Source: Lachnospiraceae bacterium EP-SM-12S-S03 (GTDB lineage: Bacteria > Bacillota > Clostridia > Lachnospirales > Lachnospiraceae). Taken from it: a stretch of DNA of 64,000 nt. Both the position numbers and the translations under genes were made by a program. The stretch's first letter is position 1. Each line of letters opens with the position of its first letter. The stretch spans positions 62,001 to 126,000 of the forward strand of contig JAJBSL010000007.1 of the NCBI GenBank assembly GCA_020540725.1. Direction: 5' to 3'. Of this stretch, positions 1 through 9,097 are shown piece after piece. Below the pieces are notes generated by a model that was not told where the DNA came from, searched no databases, and worked only from the letters and a program-made list of their open reading frames with translations.

Positions 1-390
1 TCCATATTTTTCAGAAAGAGCAACTACCTTTTTCCTTGCTTCATCTTTCTTAAGAAATCCTCCCTTTGTAGTTTCCACGCCAAGGATAATGTTATCAAGA
101 ACGCTGAAACATTCCACCAGCTTAAAATGCTGATGCACCATTCCTATTCCAAGAGCATTGGCATCATTCGGATCTTTGATTTCCACCTTTTGCCCGTCCT
201 TTCGAATCTCGCCTTCTTCCGGCTGATACAATCCGAAAAGCACACTCATCAATGTGGATTTCCCTGCTCCGTTTTCGCCAAGTAATGCATGGATTTCACC
301 TTTTTTCAATTGTAAAGTGATATTGTCGTTTGCAATGATCCCCGGAAATCTTTTTGTGATATTCAGCATCTCAATCGCATACTTTTCCAT
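1..390 (-). CDS. ABC transporter ATP-binding protein, N-terminal part (BMP/simple-sugar or nucleoside type)
   Basis: This is the first 130 codons of an ATPase whose 3' part lies outside the window. It would energise uptake of the ligand bound by the adjacent BMP lipoprotein, probably a nucleoside or sugar. Visible are EMLNITKRFPGI at the N terminus, a Walker A motif GENGAGKST near residue 40 and a Q-loop GMVHQHF near residue 85. The start is the ATG at 390, behind a GGAGGAC-type ribosome site. It follows the lipoprotein gene on the same strand with a terminator hairpin between, a common way to make more binding protein than ATPase. In this family the ATPase usually has two fused nucleotide-binding domains (about 500 residues), and permease genes should follow to the left. 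Confidence 0.9.
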   Translation of the reverse strand, partial: MEKYAIEMLNITKRFPGIIANDNITLQLKKGEIHALLGENGAGKSTLMSVLFGLYQPEEGEIRKDGQKVEIKDPNDANALGIGMVHQHFKLVECFSVLDNIILGVETTKGGFLKKDEARKKVVALSEKYG

Positions 391-435
391 CCTTTACGTC
401 CTCCTCTCATAAAACTTTCCAGCCATTTATTCAAA

Positions 436-463
436 AAGGAGCAGGATAAGTTGCCTGCTCCTT
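436..463 (-). terminator. Intrinsic terminator or attenuator between lipoprotein and ATPase genes
   Basis: A 10-bp perfect stem (AAGGAGCAGG / CCTGCTCCTT) with an 8-nt loop is followed on the minus strand by a T-run. It sits between the lipoprotein stop and the ATPase start, so it probably ends most transcripts after the abundant binding protein and lets a fraction read through. Confidence 0.8.
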
Positions 464-481
464 CGTTGCCAGAATCATGAT

Positions 482-1615
482 TTATTTAATGCTGCCGTAA
501 TCTGTAACTTTAATTGTTGTCTTTGGCATAGCAGAAGTATCATTGGAAACCTCTACTTTTCCATCTGCCATATCTTTTACAAGTACTTTGTAATCATCCT
601 GTGTAAATCCATCGCCCCACTGTGTTGTCTCTAATGGAAGCTGAACGTAGTTCTCTTCCGGATTTTCAGAAACAATACCAAGGTTGTCGATCTTACCTGC
701 GTGCTCGCTCCATTTTCCTGCTTTAATGTCTGTAAGGACATTTTTTACTGTTGTTGCAAGACCTTTCATAGCAGAAGTAATTGTAATGTCTTTTCCGATG
801 ATTCCTGACTGGTCAGAGTCAACACCGATTACTTTACCGCCTGTTTTCTTTGCTGCTTCTACTGCTGATGTATATATACCGCCACCACATGCAAATACTG
901 CTTCTACACCTTTGGAGCTATACCATGTATCCATGTAAGCTGTAATATCAGCATCACCGTAGAACTGTCCACCGCATACATACTCAACCTGAACTTCGTT
1001 CTCAATACCAAGTTCTTTTGCTGCTGCATCAACTCCCTGTACAAATCCGTAACCAAAACGGTTTACTGCAGGAACTGACATACCGCCAAGGAATCCAAGA
1101 TGTTTGTAACCTAATTTTACTGCTGCAACACCTGCCATATAACCTGAAAGTTCTTCCTGATAAGTAGCACAGTATACATTGTCTGCTCTGTAACCTTCTT
1201 TTACTCCGTCAAGTTCTCCTTCTCCCATATCAAGTGCAACAAATTTCACATCCGGATATGTCTCTGACTGATCTACAACAGATTTTGCAAATAAGTATCC
1301 TGGAAGTACCACTACATTAGCTCCATCTGCAATTGCCTGATCGATACTTGCGCTTCTTGCCTCATCAGAGTCGCTTTCCGGCTTAAAATAGTTGAATTCC
1401 ACATCATTGTCTTCTGCCCATGCTTTACATGTCTCATATGTTGTCTGGTTAAAGCTCTGGTCTGTAATATCTCCGGAGTCTGTAACCATGGCAACTTTCA
1501 TATCTTCTTCTTTTCCACCATCTGCTTTCTTGTCATCTCCGCTTGATCCGCCGCATGCTGTTAATGAAAATGCCATAACACCCGCAAGTAACGCTGCGAT
1601 AATTCTCTTTTTCAT
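482..1615 (-). CDS. BMP family ABC transporter substrate-binding lipoprotein
   Basis: This is an extracytoplasmic ligand-binding lipoprotein of 377 residues, a typical family length. The N terminus has a lysine/arginine start, a hydrophobic stretch and a lipobox LTACG with the lipidated cysteine near residue 21. A Ser/Gly/Lys/Asp linker follows, then a periplasmic-binding fold beginning KVAMVTDSGDITDQSFNQ, which is the characteristic BMP opening. Family members bind purine nucleosides or related ligands for an ABC importer; the exact ligand is not readable. The start ATG at 1615 lies behind AGGAGGG. It is the promoter-proximal gene of a transporter operon with the ATPase at 1-390. Confidence 0.93.
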   Translation of the reverse strand: MKKRIIAALLAGVMAFSLTACGGSSGDDKKADGGKEEDMKVAMVTDSGDITDQSFNQTTYETCKAWAEDNDVEFNYFKPESDSDEARSASIDQAIADGANVVVLPGYLFAKSVVDQSETYPDVKFVALDMGEGELDGVKEGYRADNVYCATYQEELSGYMAGVAAVKLGYKHLGFLGGMSVPAVNRFGYGFVQGVDAAAKELGIENEVQVEYVCGGQFYGDADITAYMDTWYSSKGVEAVFACGGGIYTSAVEAAKKTGGKVIGVDSDQSGIIGKDITITSAMKGLATTVKNVLTDIKAGKWSEHAGKIDNLGIVSENPEENYVQLPLETTQWGDGFTQDDYKVLVKDMADGKVEVSNDTSAMPKTTIKVTDYGSIK

Positions 1616-1663
1616 AATTTACCCTCCTATGAATCTTTTGTTAACAGATTTTAACTCGAACAC

Positions 1664-1692
1664 ATTTTACCATATCCACTGTCGAGATACAA
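1664..1692 (-). promoter_or_regulatory. Sigma-A promoter of the BMP lipoprotein gene
   Basis: On the minus strand a -35 box TTGTAT (1687-1692) is separated by 17 bp from a -10 box TAAAAT (1664-1669). It lies about 50 nt upstream of the lipoprotein start. The assignment rests only on spacing and box similarity. Confidence 0.6.
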
Positions 1693-1713
1693 TGAATATT
1701 CAAGACATTCCAA

Positions 1714-2442
1714 CTATTCCAAGGCAATTTTTGAAGAGATCATTTTCTTCAATCCTTCATATTGTTCCCTGTCGATGAGAATTTTATTTCCCTTTTTCGT
1801 AACAAGATCGTCTTCCATGAATTTCTTCACGGCGCGGTTTACACTCTTTACACAGAGCCCCGTGGCATCTGCCAGACTTTGCCGTCCTTCGTCAATCTGC
1901 AGAACTCCTTCTTTGTTGTACTGCACATATCGCTCTGATAAAAGAAGCGCAAGCCGATCTGCACCTTGCAGAAAAAGTGTGACCCGGCTGTTTCTCTCCT
2001 GCTCTAAAAGGTACTCGCCTACACATTTCGCCTCATTTTTCAATGCTCGAATATCTGAATACATCCATTTCTCGAATTTTGTTCGCGGTATTTTCACAAG
2101 GGTACATTTCGTTGCGGTCCGAAGTGTCGTTTTGTACACATCCAGATCCATAATAAACTCCATACCTCCGAAAGCATACACTTTCTTAAATCTCATGTAA
2201 TCATACACCGAACCGTAAATACGATAATCTGTGGCATCGATCACGCCTTTTCCGATGAAATATATGGTATCTGCAGGTTCATTTTCACGGATAAAGGCTA
2301 CGCCTTTGTCTACTTCTTCTATCTGAAACGTCTCCATCAGCCAAAGAGGCGCAGTTTCAAAATAATGTTCAAATTGTTCCTGTCTCTCTCTGTCCACATT
2401 TTTCAAAAACGGAAGCGCATCATACAGATATTTATTCCCCAT
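1714..2442 (-). CDS. Crp/Fnr family transcriptional regulator
   Basis: The protein of about 242 residues has an N-terminal cyclic-nucleotide-binding-like beta-barrel and a C-terminal winged helix (GRQSLADATGLCVKSVNRAVKKF recognition region, shown here only as a label for residues near 190-215 when shortened to LADATGLCVKSVNR). I place the start at ATG 2442 (MGNKYLYD), or 2451. The frame stays open to 2523, but the predicted transcription start lies near 2522, so that upstream ATG is unlikely. No Fe-S cysteine cluster like that of Fnr is evident, so the effector is unknown. It lies downstream of rubrerythrin on the same strand but behind a terminator, and its own promoter carries twin dyads, which suggests autoregulation. 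Confidence 0.85.
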   Translation of the reverse strand: MGNKYLYDALPFLKNVDRERQEQFEHYFETAPLWLMETFQIEEVDKGVAFIRENEPADTIYFIGKGVIDATDYRIYGSVYDYMRFKKVYAFGGMEFIMDLDVYKTTLRTATKCTLVKIPRTKFEKWMYSDIRALKNEAKCVGEYLLEQERNSRVTLFLQGADRLALLLSERYVQYNKEGVLQIDEGRQSLADATGLCVKSVNRAVKKFMEDDLVTKKGNKILIDREQYEGLKKMISSKIALE

Positions 2443-2528
2443 GCATTTCATCTCTTTCTTTCTGCTATCAAGGCTCTTTTGCAAGCCTTGATTCCATCTT
2501 AAGTTTTCAGAACCGGTTTCCAAGACAA

Positions 2529-2572
2529 ATTATAACATTCGGACATTTGTCCGAAAAGGACTTATGTCCTTT
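2529..2572 (-). promoter_or_regulatory. Promoter of the Crp/Fnr gene with two adjacent GGAC-N4-GTCC dyads
   Basis: A perfect -10 box TATAAT lies at 2529-2534 on the minus strand, without a good -35 box. Two palindromes sit just upstream: TCGGAC-N4-GTCCGA at 2539-2554 and AAAGGAC-N4-GTCCTTT at 2555-2572, with centres 17 bp apart. If transcription starts about 7 nt after the -10 box, the distal dyad is centred near -41.5, the class II activator position, and the proximal one near -24.5, where binding would block polymerase. Binding by the encoded regulator is an inference. Confidence 0.6.
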
Positions 2573-2687
2573 TTCGCAAAATAATTCTACACTTTAGCAC
2601 AAACTTACAGTTTTATTCAAAGTATTTTGTGCATGTTTTTCAATTGTACACTTTCTTACTAATTCCATCTTCATTCTAACAAAAAAA

Positions 2688-2713
2688 CTGTCGGCAGGAT
2701 ATCCCACCGACAG
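2688..2713 (-). terminator. Intrinsic terminator of the rubrerythrin gene
   Basis: A 26-nt hairpin (arms CTGTCGG and CCGACAG, core GGATATCC) is followed on the minus strand by TTTTTTT. Hairpin and flanks closely resemble the terminator at 4045-4070. Confidence 0.85.
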
Positions 2714-2739
2714 AAATAAACATTTTTTATTGGATGATC

Positions 2740-3288
2740 TTAGTAGTTCTCCTTACGCACTTCAAAAAAGGCCTGTGGATGATTACAAACCGGACATACT
2801 TCCGGTGCATTTGTTCCCATTACAAGGTGCCCGCAGTTACGGCACTCCCATAAAGTCACACCACTCTTTTCAAATACTTCTTTTGCTTCCACATTGTGAA
2901 GAAGCTTACGATAACGCTCTTCGTGTGATTTTTCGATGGCTGCTACCCCACGGAACTTTACTGCAAGATCGTGGAATCCTTCTTCATCCGCTTCACGAGC
3001 CATGCGATCATACATATCTGTCCACTCAAAGTTCTCACCCTCTGCCGCATGGAGAAGATTCTCTGCCGTGTCTCCAAGTTCTCCCAACGCCTTAAACCAA
3101 AGCTTTGCATGTTCTTTCTCGTTCTCTGCAGTCTGTAAGAATAATGCTGCAATCTGCTCATAGCCTGCTTTTTTCGCTACAGAAGCAAAATATGTATACT
3201 TATTACGCGCCTGTGACTCTCCCGCAAATGCTTCCCACAAGTTCTTCTCTGTTTTACTTCCTGCAAAAGGATTCTTTTTATTCTCCAT
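2740..3288 (-). CDS. rbr: Rubrerythrin
   Basis: This is a cytoplasmic non-haem di-iron peroxidase that reduces hydrogen peroxide in anaerobes, with electrons arriving through its rubredoxin domain. About 182 residues are encoded. The N-terminal ferritin-like four-helix domain has the metal-ligand motifs [16 protein letters not shown] and EKSHEERY. The C-terminal rubredoxin domain has the CRNCGH and CPVCNHPQ pairs. The start is ATG 3288 (MENKKNPF) because GGAGGAAAC lies at the right distance; the open frame runs seven codons further. The Crp/Fnr gene follows downstream after a terminator. Confidence 0.95.
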   Translation of the reverse strand: MENKKNPFAGSKTEKNLWEAFAGESQARNKYTYFASVAKKAGYEQIAALFLQTAENEKEHAKLWFKALGELGDTAENLLHAAEGENFEWTDMYDRMAREADEEGFHDLAVKFRGVAAIEKSHEERYRKLLHNVEAKEVFEKSGVTLWECRNCGHLVMGTNAPEVCPVCNHPQAFFEVRKENY

Positions 3289-3353
3289 ATTTGTTTCCTC
3301 CGTTTCCATGATTTTTCTTCACAATAACACATATCAAGTATTTCTTCTGTAAT

Positions 3354-3731
3354 TTAGTCACACTTCCAATATTTTTCCATGTACTTCTTGGCATCTTCTT
3401 CTTTCAAAGAAAATTTCTTTATAATTCTATCCATCGTATCCTCTTTTGAAAACCGAAATTCCTGACACATTTCAATCGTTGTTTCAATTTTCCCACGCTC
3501 CTCGCCAATTTTGATTCCTTCTTCTTTTAGGTAATCACGATATTCCTCTTCATCCCATTCTGTCAAAATACTATTCACGATTTCACCCCGATTCTTACGA
3601 AGTATAGCTGCAAGAACATCATTTCGAATGCTTTCGTTCACCGCATTATAAAGCTCCAACAATTCATTCTTCTCATGAAAGATAAGCTGAAACAAACGGT
3701 CTTTATACTTCGTATTCAATTTATAATACAT
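3354..3731 (-). pseudogene. Rpn/PD-(D/E)XK transposase-like nuclease, internally deleted
   Basis: The frame is intact (125 residues) but joins the two ends of a family normally about 300 residues long. Residues 1-30 (LNTKYKDRLFQLIF, ELLELYNAVN) match the N-terminal opening of Rpn-type recombination-promoting nucleases. From about residue 31 (IRNDVLAAILRKNRGEIV, then LKEEGIKIGEERGK) it matches their C-terminal tail. The nuclease core between them is absent, so it is probably inactive. It has no clear operon partner. The family call is from memory of the conserved ends. Confidence 0.65.
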
Positions 3732-4044
3732 TGCTTGTTTCTCCTTTATTCTAACAAAATTTAAATTTTAGGGCAACACAAATAAGCATAAATACATCAC
3801 AGTACTCCCATAAGCACCGCCGTTTTTCTTTTTTAATTACAAATCTGATTTTCAATGTGACGAACGTCACAGATACTTTAGAATAATGAATATTAGAAAT
3901 CTTGATTTGTGGTAAAAGTATAGCATAAATACATATCTCATACAAGTAGAACCCGGCATCTTGCCAGGTTTTCAGTCTTTTTCCCCTTTCATACAGATCC
4001 CCCTTTCCTTAGGTAGGTTCTTTATCAACATTTTAACACAAAAA
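3732..4044 (-). other. Intergenic stretch without a supported gene
   Basis: AT-rich sequence between the nuclease remnant and the pyruvate:ferredoxin oxidoreductase terminator. A 64-codon open frame at 3751-3945 has no ribosome site or recognisable protein character. An imperfect hairpin (AACCCGGCA / TGCCAGGTT, 3952-3972) is followed on the plus strand by T-rich sequence but serves no evident gene. Confidence 0.5.
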
Positions 4045-4070
4045 CTGCCGGCAGGATATCCTGCCGGCAG
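4045..4070 (-). terminator. Intrinsic terminator of the pyruvate:ferredoxin oxidoreductase gene
   Basis: A perfect 26-nt palindrome (arms CTGCCGGCAGG / CCTGCCGGCAG around AT-rich centre) is followed on the minus strand by TTTTTGT. It is a near copy of the rubrerythrin terminator including flanking bases. Confidence 0.88.
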
Positions 4071-4103
4071 AAATAAATTCTATTCTCTAAAATTTAGTTT
4101 TTA

Positions 4104-7100
4104 TTATTTTTCTTCTCCACCGTAAAGTGTTACAAGTTTCTGAAGATATTCATATCTTTCTTTAGCTTCTGCTTCGTTCTTAGCGAACATTACTTCTGCT
4201 TTTTCCGGATTGAATCTTGCAAGAGCATTGTAACGAACCTCTCCATTCAAGAAGTCTTTGTAGTTTTCAAGTACCGGAGCTTTGCTGTCAAGTGTGAACT
4301 TAGCGCCTTCTGCTGCCGGATTAAATCTGAAGTTGTTCCAGTATCCGCACTCTACTGCTAATGCTTCTTCAGTCTGAGCTTTGCTCATACCTTTCTTGAT
4401 ACCATGGTTGATACATGGAGCGTAAGCGATGATGAGTGATGGTCCCGGATAAGCCTCAGCCTCTGCAATTGCTTTTACTGTCTGGTTAAAGTCTGCACCC
4501 ATAGCGATCTGTGCTACGTATACATAACCATAGCTCATTGCAATACCAGCAAGGTCTTTCTTCTTCACATCTTTTCCGCCTGCCGCGAACTGTGCGATCG
4601 CACCTGTCTTCGTAGCTTTAGAAGCCTGTCCACCTGTGTTAGAGTAAACTTCTGTATCGAATACCATGATGTTGATGTCTTTACCACTTGCTAATACGTG
4701 GTCAACACCACCAAATCCGATATCGTAAGCCCATCCGTCACCACCAAAGATCCACTGTGATTTCTTAGCTAAGAAGTCTTTGTTCTTCAGAATATCTGCT
4801 CTAAGCTCACATCCACAGTCACAAGCTTCGAGTGCTGCAACAAGGTTATCTGTAGCCGTTCCGTTTGTAGCGCCGCAGTTAAATGTATCTAACCATTCTT
4901 TTGCTGCTGCAACAACTGCTTCATTTGTTCCTTCTGCTGCAAGCTTCTCAACTTTTGTCTTAAGACCGTCTCTTAAAGCTTTCTGAGCTAATAACATACC
5001 GTAACCGAACTCAGCATTGTCTTCGAATAATGAGTTAGACCATGCAGGACCTTGTCCTTTTTCGTTTACTGTGTATGGTGTAGATGGTGAAGAGTTACCC
5101 CAGATTGAAGAACAACCTGTTGCGTTAGCAATGTACATTCTGTCACCAAATAACTGTGTGATTAATTTTGCATAAGGTGTCTCTCCACAACCTGCACAAG
5201 CTCCTGAGAACTCAAGTAAAGGCTGCTTGAACTGAGAACCTTTTACTGTATTTTCTTTGAATTTAGCAACTACTTCCGGTTTTACAGGGATTTCTCTACC
5301 ATAGTCGAAGTAATCCTGTTTTCCAGCGTTTGCTTCCATGTTTTCCATAACAAGAGCTTTTTCACCCTTCTTACCTGGACATACGTTTGCACATGATCCA
5401 CATCCTGTACAGTCATAAGCAGATACAGTCATTGTGAATTTCACACCTGGCATACCGATCATATCGATTGTCTCAAGTCCTTCCGGTGCATTTGCAACTT
5501 CCTCTTCTGTAAGAGCAACCGGACGGATAACAGCGTGTGGACATACATATGCACAACGGTTACACTGGATACAGTTTTCCGGTTTCCATACAGGGATATC
5601 TACTGCGATACCACGTTTTTCAAATGCTGAAGATCCTGATGGTGTAGAACCGTCAACATATTCTGTAAATGCAGATACCGGTAAGCTGTTACCTTCCTGC
5701 GCATTTACTTTTGTCTGGATATTTTTAACGAAATCAACAACGTCTTTTCTTCCGCCTTTGATCTCTGGTGAGAATAATCCTTCATCCTCTGCGTTCTTCC
5801 AACTTTCCGGAACAGTAATCTCAACGATTTCTTTTGCTCCGGCATCGATTGCATCGTAGTTCATCTGAACGATCTTATCACCCTTCTTGCCGTATGTAGC
5901 CTTAGCAGCAGCTTTCATTAATTCGATAGCGTGCTCCTCCGGAATAATGTTGGCAAGTTTGAAGAATGCTGACTGAAGAACTGTGTTGATACGTCCGCCA
6001 AGTCCGATTTCTCTACCGATCTTGATACCATCGATCACATAGAATTTGATGTTGTGGTTTGCGATGAAAGCTTTTACCTGTCCTGGTAAATGTTTCTCGA
6101 TTCCTTCCATATCCCATGGGCAGTTCAGAAGGAATGTACCACCGTCAACTAATTCCTGAACCATGTTGTATTTGTTGATGTATGATGGGTTGTGGCATGC
6201 TACAAAGTTCGCCTGTTTGATTAAGTATGTTGACTTAATCGGGCTCTTACCGAAACGTAAGTGAGACATTGTAACACCGCCTGACTTCTTAGAGTCATAA
6301 TCAAAGTATGCCTGTGCATACATATCTGTGTTGTCACCGATGATCTTGATAGAGTTTTTGTTTGCTCCGACAGTACCATCTGCTCCAAGTCCCCAGAATT
6401 TACAGTTGATTGTTCCTTCCGGTGTTGTAACTAATGGAGCGCCAACTTCTAATGATAAGTTTGTTACGTCATCCACGATACCGATTGTGAATTTCTGTTT
6501 TGCATTGTTCTCGTATACAGCAACGATCTGTGCCGGTGTTGTATCTTTAGAACCTAATCCGTAACGTCCTGTGAATACAGGTACAGCATCGAATTTTGTT
6601 CCTTTTAATGCTGCAACAACATCTAAGTATAATGGCTCGCCAAGTGCTCCAGGTTCTTTTGTTCTGTCAAGAACGGAGATCTGTTTTACAGACTCAGGAA
6701 TTGCATTGATCAATGCTTCTGCTGAGAATGGTCTGTAAAGGCGAACTTTTACAACGCCGACTTTCTGTCCTTTTGCTAATAAGTAATCAACTGTTTCATC
6801 GATCGTGTCACATACAGAACCCATAGCGATGATTACGTGTTCAGCATCTGCTGCTCCGTGGTAGTTGAATAATTTGTAGTTTGTTCCGATCTTCTCGTTC
6901 ACCTTGTCCATGTATTCCTGAACGATTGCAGGTAATGCATCATAGAACGGGTTACAAGCTTCTCTAGCCTGGAAGAAGATATCCGGGTTCTGTGCAGAAC
7001 CTCTCTGGCATGGGTGGTTCGGGTTCAAAGCGTGTGCTCTGAATTCGTCGATTGCATCCATATCTGCCATATCTTTTAAATCTTCGTAATCCCATGTTTC

Positions 7101-7649
7101 AATCTTCTGAATCTCGTGAGATGTACGGAATCCATCGAAGAAGTTGATGAATGGAACTTTACCTTTGATAGCTGCAAGATGTGCAACCGGTGTTAAGTCC
7201 ATAACTTCCTGTACACTGGATTCACAGAGCATAGCGCATCCTGTCTGACGACATGCGTATACGTCTGAATGATCTCCGAAAATAGATAATGCATGGCTTG
7301 CAAGAGCACGTGCAGATACGTTGAATACACCCGGTAACTGCTCTCCTGCAATTTTATATAAGTTAGGAATCATAAGTAATAATCCCTGAGACGCTGTATA
7401 TGTAGTTGTCAGAGCTCCTGCTGCTAAAGAACCGTGTACAGTTCCTGCTGCTCCAGCCTCAGATTGCATCTCTGTAACCTGAACTGTCTGACCGAAAATA
7501 TTTGTTCTACCCTGTGTAGCCCATTCATCTGTAGCTTCTGCCATAACTGATGAAGGTGTGATTGGATAAATAGCTGCAACATCTGTAAATGCATATGAAG
7601 CATGAGCTGCTGCATGATTACCGTCCATGGTTTTCATTTTTCTTCCCAT
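4104..7649 (-). CDS. nifJ: Pyruvate:ferredoxin (flavodoxin) oxidoreductase
   Basis: The enzyme oxidatively decarboxylates pyruvate to acetyl-CoA and CO2 with reduction of ferredoxin, the central fermentative step in anaerobes. At 1181 residues it is the single-chain homodimeric form. In order it shows the N-terminal pyruvate-binding domain (MDGNHAAAHASYAFTDVA, YPITPSS), the gamma domain, a two-cluster ferredoxin insert (CIQCNRCAYVCP and CTGCGSCANVCPG near residues 690-770), a further cluster ligand CAGCGE, and the thiamine diphosphate motif GDGWAYDIGFGG with the NTGGQ region. AAGGAGGAAC precedes ATG 7649. It is monocistronic, with its own promoter and a strong terminator. Confidence 0.97.
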   Translation of the reverse strand: MGRKMKTMDGNHAAAHASYAFTDVAAIYPITPSSVMAEATDEWATQGRTNIFGQTVQVTEMQSEAGAAGTVHGSLAAGALTTTYTASQGLLLMIPNLYKIAGEQLPGVFNVSARALASHALSIFGDHSDVYACRQTGCAMLCESSVQEVMDLTPVAHLAAIKGKVPFINFFDGFRTSHEIQKIETWDYEDLKDMADMDAIDEFRAHALNPNHPCQRGSAQNPDIFFQAREACNPFYDALPAIVQEYMDKVNEKIGTNYKLFNYHGAADAEHVIIAMGSVCDTIDETVDYLLAKGQKVGVVKVRLYRPFSAEALINAIPESVKQISVLDRTKEPGALGEPLYLDVVAALKGTKFDAVPVFTGRYGLGSKDTTPAQIVAVYENNAKQKFTIGIVDDVTNLSLEVGAPLVTTPEGTINCKFWGLGADGTVGANKNSIKIIGDNTDMYAQAYFDYDSKKSGGVTMSHLRFGKSPIKSTYLIKQANFVACHNPSYINKYNMVQELVDGGTFLLNCPWDMEGIEKHLPGQVKAFIANHNIKFYVIDGIKIGREIGLGGRINTVLQSAFFKLANIIPEEHAIELMKAAAKATYGKKGDKIVQMNYDAIDAGAKEIVEITVPESWKNAEDEGLFSPEIKGGRKDVVDFVKNIQTKVNAQEGNSLPVSAFTEYVDGSTPSGSSAFEKRGIAVDIPVWKPENCIQCNRCAYVCPHAVIRPVALTEEEVANAPEGLETIDMIGMPGVKFTMTVSAYDCTGCGSCANVCPGKKGEKALVMENMEANAGKQDYFDYGREIPVKPEVVAKFKENTVKGSQFKQPLLEFSGACAGCGETPYAKLITQLFGDRMYIANATGCSSIWGNSSPSTPYTVNEKGQGPAWSNSLFEDNAEFGYGMLLAQKALRDGLKTKVEKLAAEGTNEAVVAAAKEWLDTFNCGATNGTATDNLVAALEACDCGCELRADILKNKDFLAKKSQWIFGGDGWAYDIGFGGVDHVLASGKDINIMVFDTEVYSNTGGQASKATKTGAIAQFAAGGKDVKKKDLAGIAMSYGYVYVAQIAMGADFNQTVKAIAEAEAYPGPSLIIAYAPCINHGIKKGMSKAQTEEALAVECGYWNNFRFNPAAEGAKFTLDSKAPVLENYKDFLNGEVRYNALARFNPEKAEVMFAKNEAEAKERYEYLQKLVTLYGGEEK

Positions 7650-7700
7650 TGGTTTGTTCCTCCTTCACGCTTTCGTGTTTATTTTTTCACATATATTTAT

Positions 7701-7729
7701 ATTATAATCCTACCCAAAACAAAAGTCTA
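7701..7729 (-). promoter_or_regulatory. Promoter of the pyruvate:ferredoxin oxidoreductase gene
   Basis: On the minus strand TAGACT (7724-7729) and a perfect TATAAT (7701-7706) are separated by 17 bp, about 50 nt before the start codon. The -35 box lies within one arm of the ychF terminator, so termination and initiation signals overlap. Confidence 0.6.
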
Positions 7730-7769
7730 GTGATTCTTTGTTCCTTTTGGGAAACAATCACCAGACTTT
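7722..7769 (-). terminator. Intrinsic terminator of ychF
   Basis: Arms AAAGTCTAGTGATT and AATCACCAGACTTT form a 14-bp stem with one wobble pair, followed on the minus strand by TTTTGTTTTG. It is the first strong hairpin after the ychF stop. Confidence 0.8.
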
Positions 7770-7794
7770 TTATCCTGTTTAGGTAAAATCCAGA

Positions 7795-8892
7795 TTATAC
7801 ATTGAATCGGAACAGGATAATATCTCCATCCTGTACCACATATTCTTTACCTTCCAATCTTACAAGACCTTTTTCTTTAGCAGCGTTATATGTTCCGCAT
7901 TCCATCAGATCATCATAGCTTACGATTTCAGCACGAATAAATCCCCGTTCAAAATCAGAGTGGATCTTACCTGCTGCCTGTGGTGCTTTTGTGCCTTTCT
8001 TAATAGTCCATGCACGCACTTCCGGCTCTCCTGCTGTCAGATAGCTGATCAGACCAAGAAGGTGATAACTTGCACGAATCAATTTCTCAAGACCGGATTC
8101 TGTAAGTCCCAGATCCTCAAGGAACATTTTCTTCTCATCATCATCTAATTCTGCAATTTCCTGTTCAATCTGTGCACATACGACAAATACTTCGCATTTT
8201 GCTTCTTCTGCATATTTGCGAACAGCTTGCACCCCTGTATTATCCGCTCCATCATTTGCCAAATCATCCTCTGTTACATTGGCAGCAAAAATCACCGGTT
8301 TGTATGTAAGAAGATTGTAGCTTTCCAGCCACTCCTGCTCATCTTCATCATTCGCTTCAAATCCACGGGCAAGTTTTCCTTCCTCCAGATATGCTTTTAA
8401 TCGTTCCATCAATGCCAATTCTTTGGCAACGGTTTTGTCATTTCTTGCCACTTTTACTGCTTTGGCAATTCTTCTCTCCAGAATCTCAATATCCGAGAAA
8501 ATAAGTTCTAAGTTGATCGTCTCGATATCACGGAGCGGATCGATACTTCCGTCTACGTGTACAATATTACTATCTTCAAAACATCTGACTACGTGTACGA
8601 TCGCATCTACTTCTCGGATGTTGGCAAGGAACTGGTTGCCAAGGCCTTCTCCTTTTGATGCTCCTTTTACAAGTCCCGCAATATCTACAAATTCAATTGC
8701 TGCAGGAACGATTTTCTTTGTATGGTACATCTCTCCCAACACATCCAGACGCTTGTCCGGCACAGTAACAACCCCTACGTTCGGGTCAATCGTACAAAAC
8801 GGATAGTTTGCCGACTCAGCCCCTGCTTTTGTCAGGGAGTTAAATAACGTACTTTTTCCAACATTTGGAAGTCCAACGATACCTAATTTCAT
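7795..8892 (-). CDS. ychF: Redox-regulated ATPase YchF (Obg-like ATPase)
   Basis: This is a ribosome-associated P-loop NTPase of the OBG/TRAFAC class that prefers ATP and is linked to translation and stress responses. About 365 residues are encoded, the usual length. The G1 motif GLPNVGKST begins at residue 6; G3 is [22 protein letters not shown] replaces the usual NKxD guanine motif; the C-terminal TGS domain ends [11 protein letters not shown]. The start is the ATG at 8892 ([10 protein letters not shown]). The open frame runs 35 codons upstream, but those residues are basic and unlike the family. Confidence 0.95.
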   Translation of the reverse strand: MKLGIVGLPNVGKSTLFNSLTKAGAESANYPFCTIDPNVGVVTVPDKRLDVLGEMYHTKKIVPAAIEFVDIAGLVKGASKGEGLGNQFLANIREVDAIVHVVRCFEDSNIVHVDGSIDPLRDIETINLELIFSDIEILERRIAKAVKVARNDKTVAKELALMERLKAYLEEGKLARGFEANDEDEQEWLESYNLLTYKPVIFAANVTEDDLANDGADNTGVQAVRKYAEEAKCEVFVVCAQIEQEIAELDDDEKKMFLEDLGLTESGLEKLIRASYHLLGLISYLTAGEPEVRAWTIKKGTKAPQAAGKIHSDFERGFIRAEIVSYDDLMECGTYNAAKEKGLVRLEGKEYVVQDGDIILFRFNV

Positions 8893-9097
8893 TTTTATCT
8901 TTACCTGTCTGAAAACCCTTGATTTTACTGGGTTTCCGCCTTTCTCTATATTTCTTTTACGCCCTTTTTGTTTAACTAGCGGCGTAGCTTGTTTCAAAGT
9001 CTAATGCAAATATAAAGTATAGCATAAGGTTCTTGTTTTTTCAATCTTATCAAACAGATATTCTTCCTTAACAGACAAATATTTCAGCTATTAAAGG

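Noticed and set aside
684-938. 84-codon plus-strand ORF antisense to the BMP lipoprotein gene
   Set aside because: Shadow of a strongly supported gene; no ribosome site and composition follows the codons of the other strand.
3751-3945. 64-codon minus-strand ORF in the gap before the oxidoreductase terminator
   Set aside because: No ribosome site, no domain or membrane pattern, AT-rich intergenic composition.
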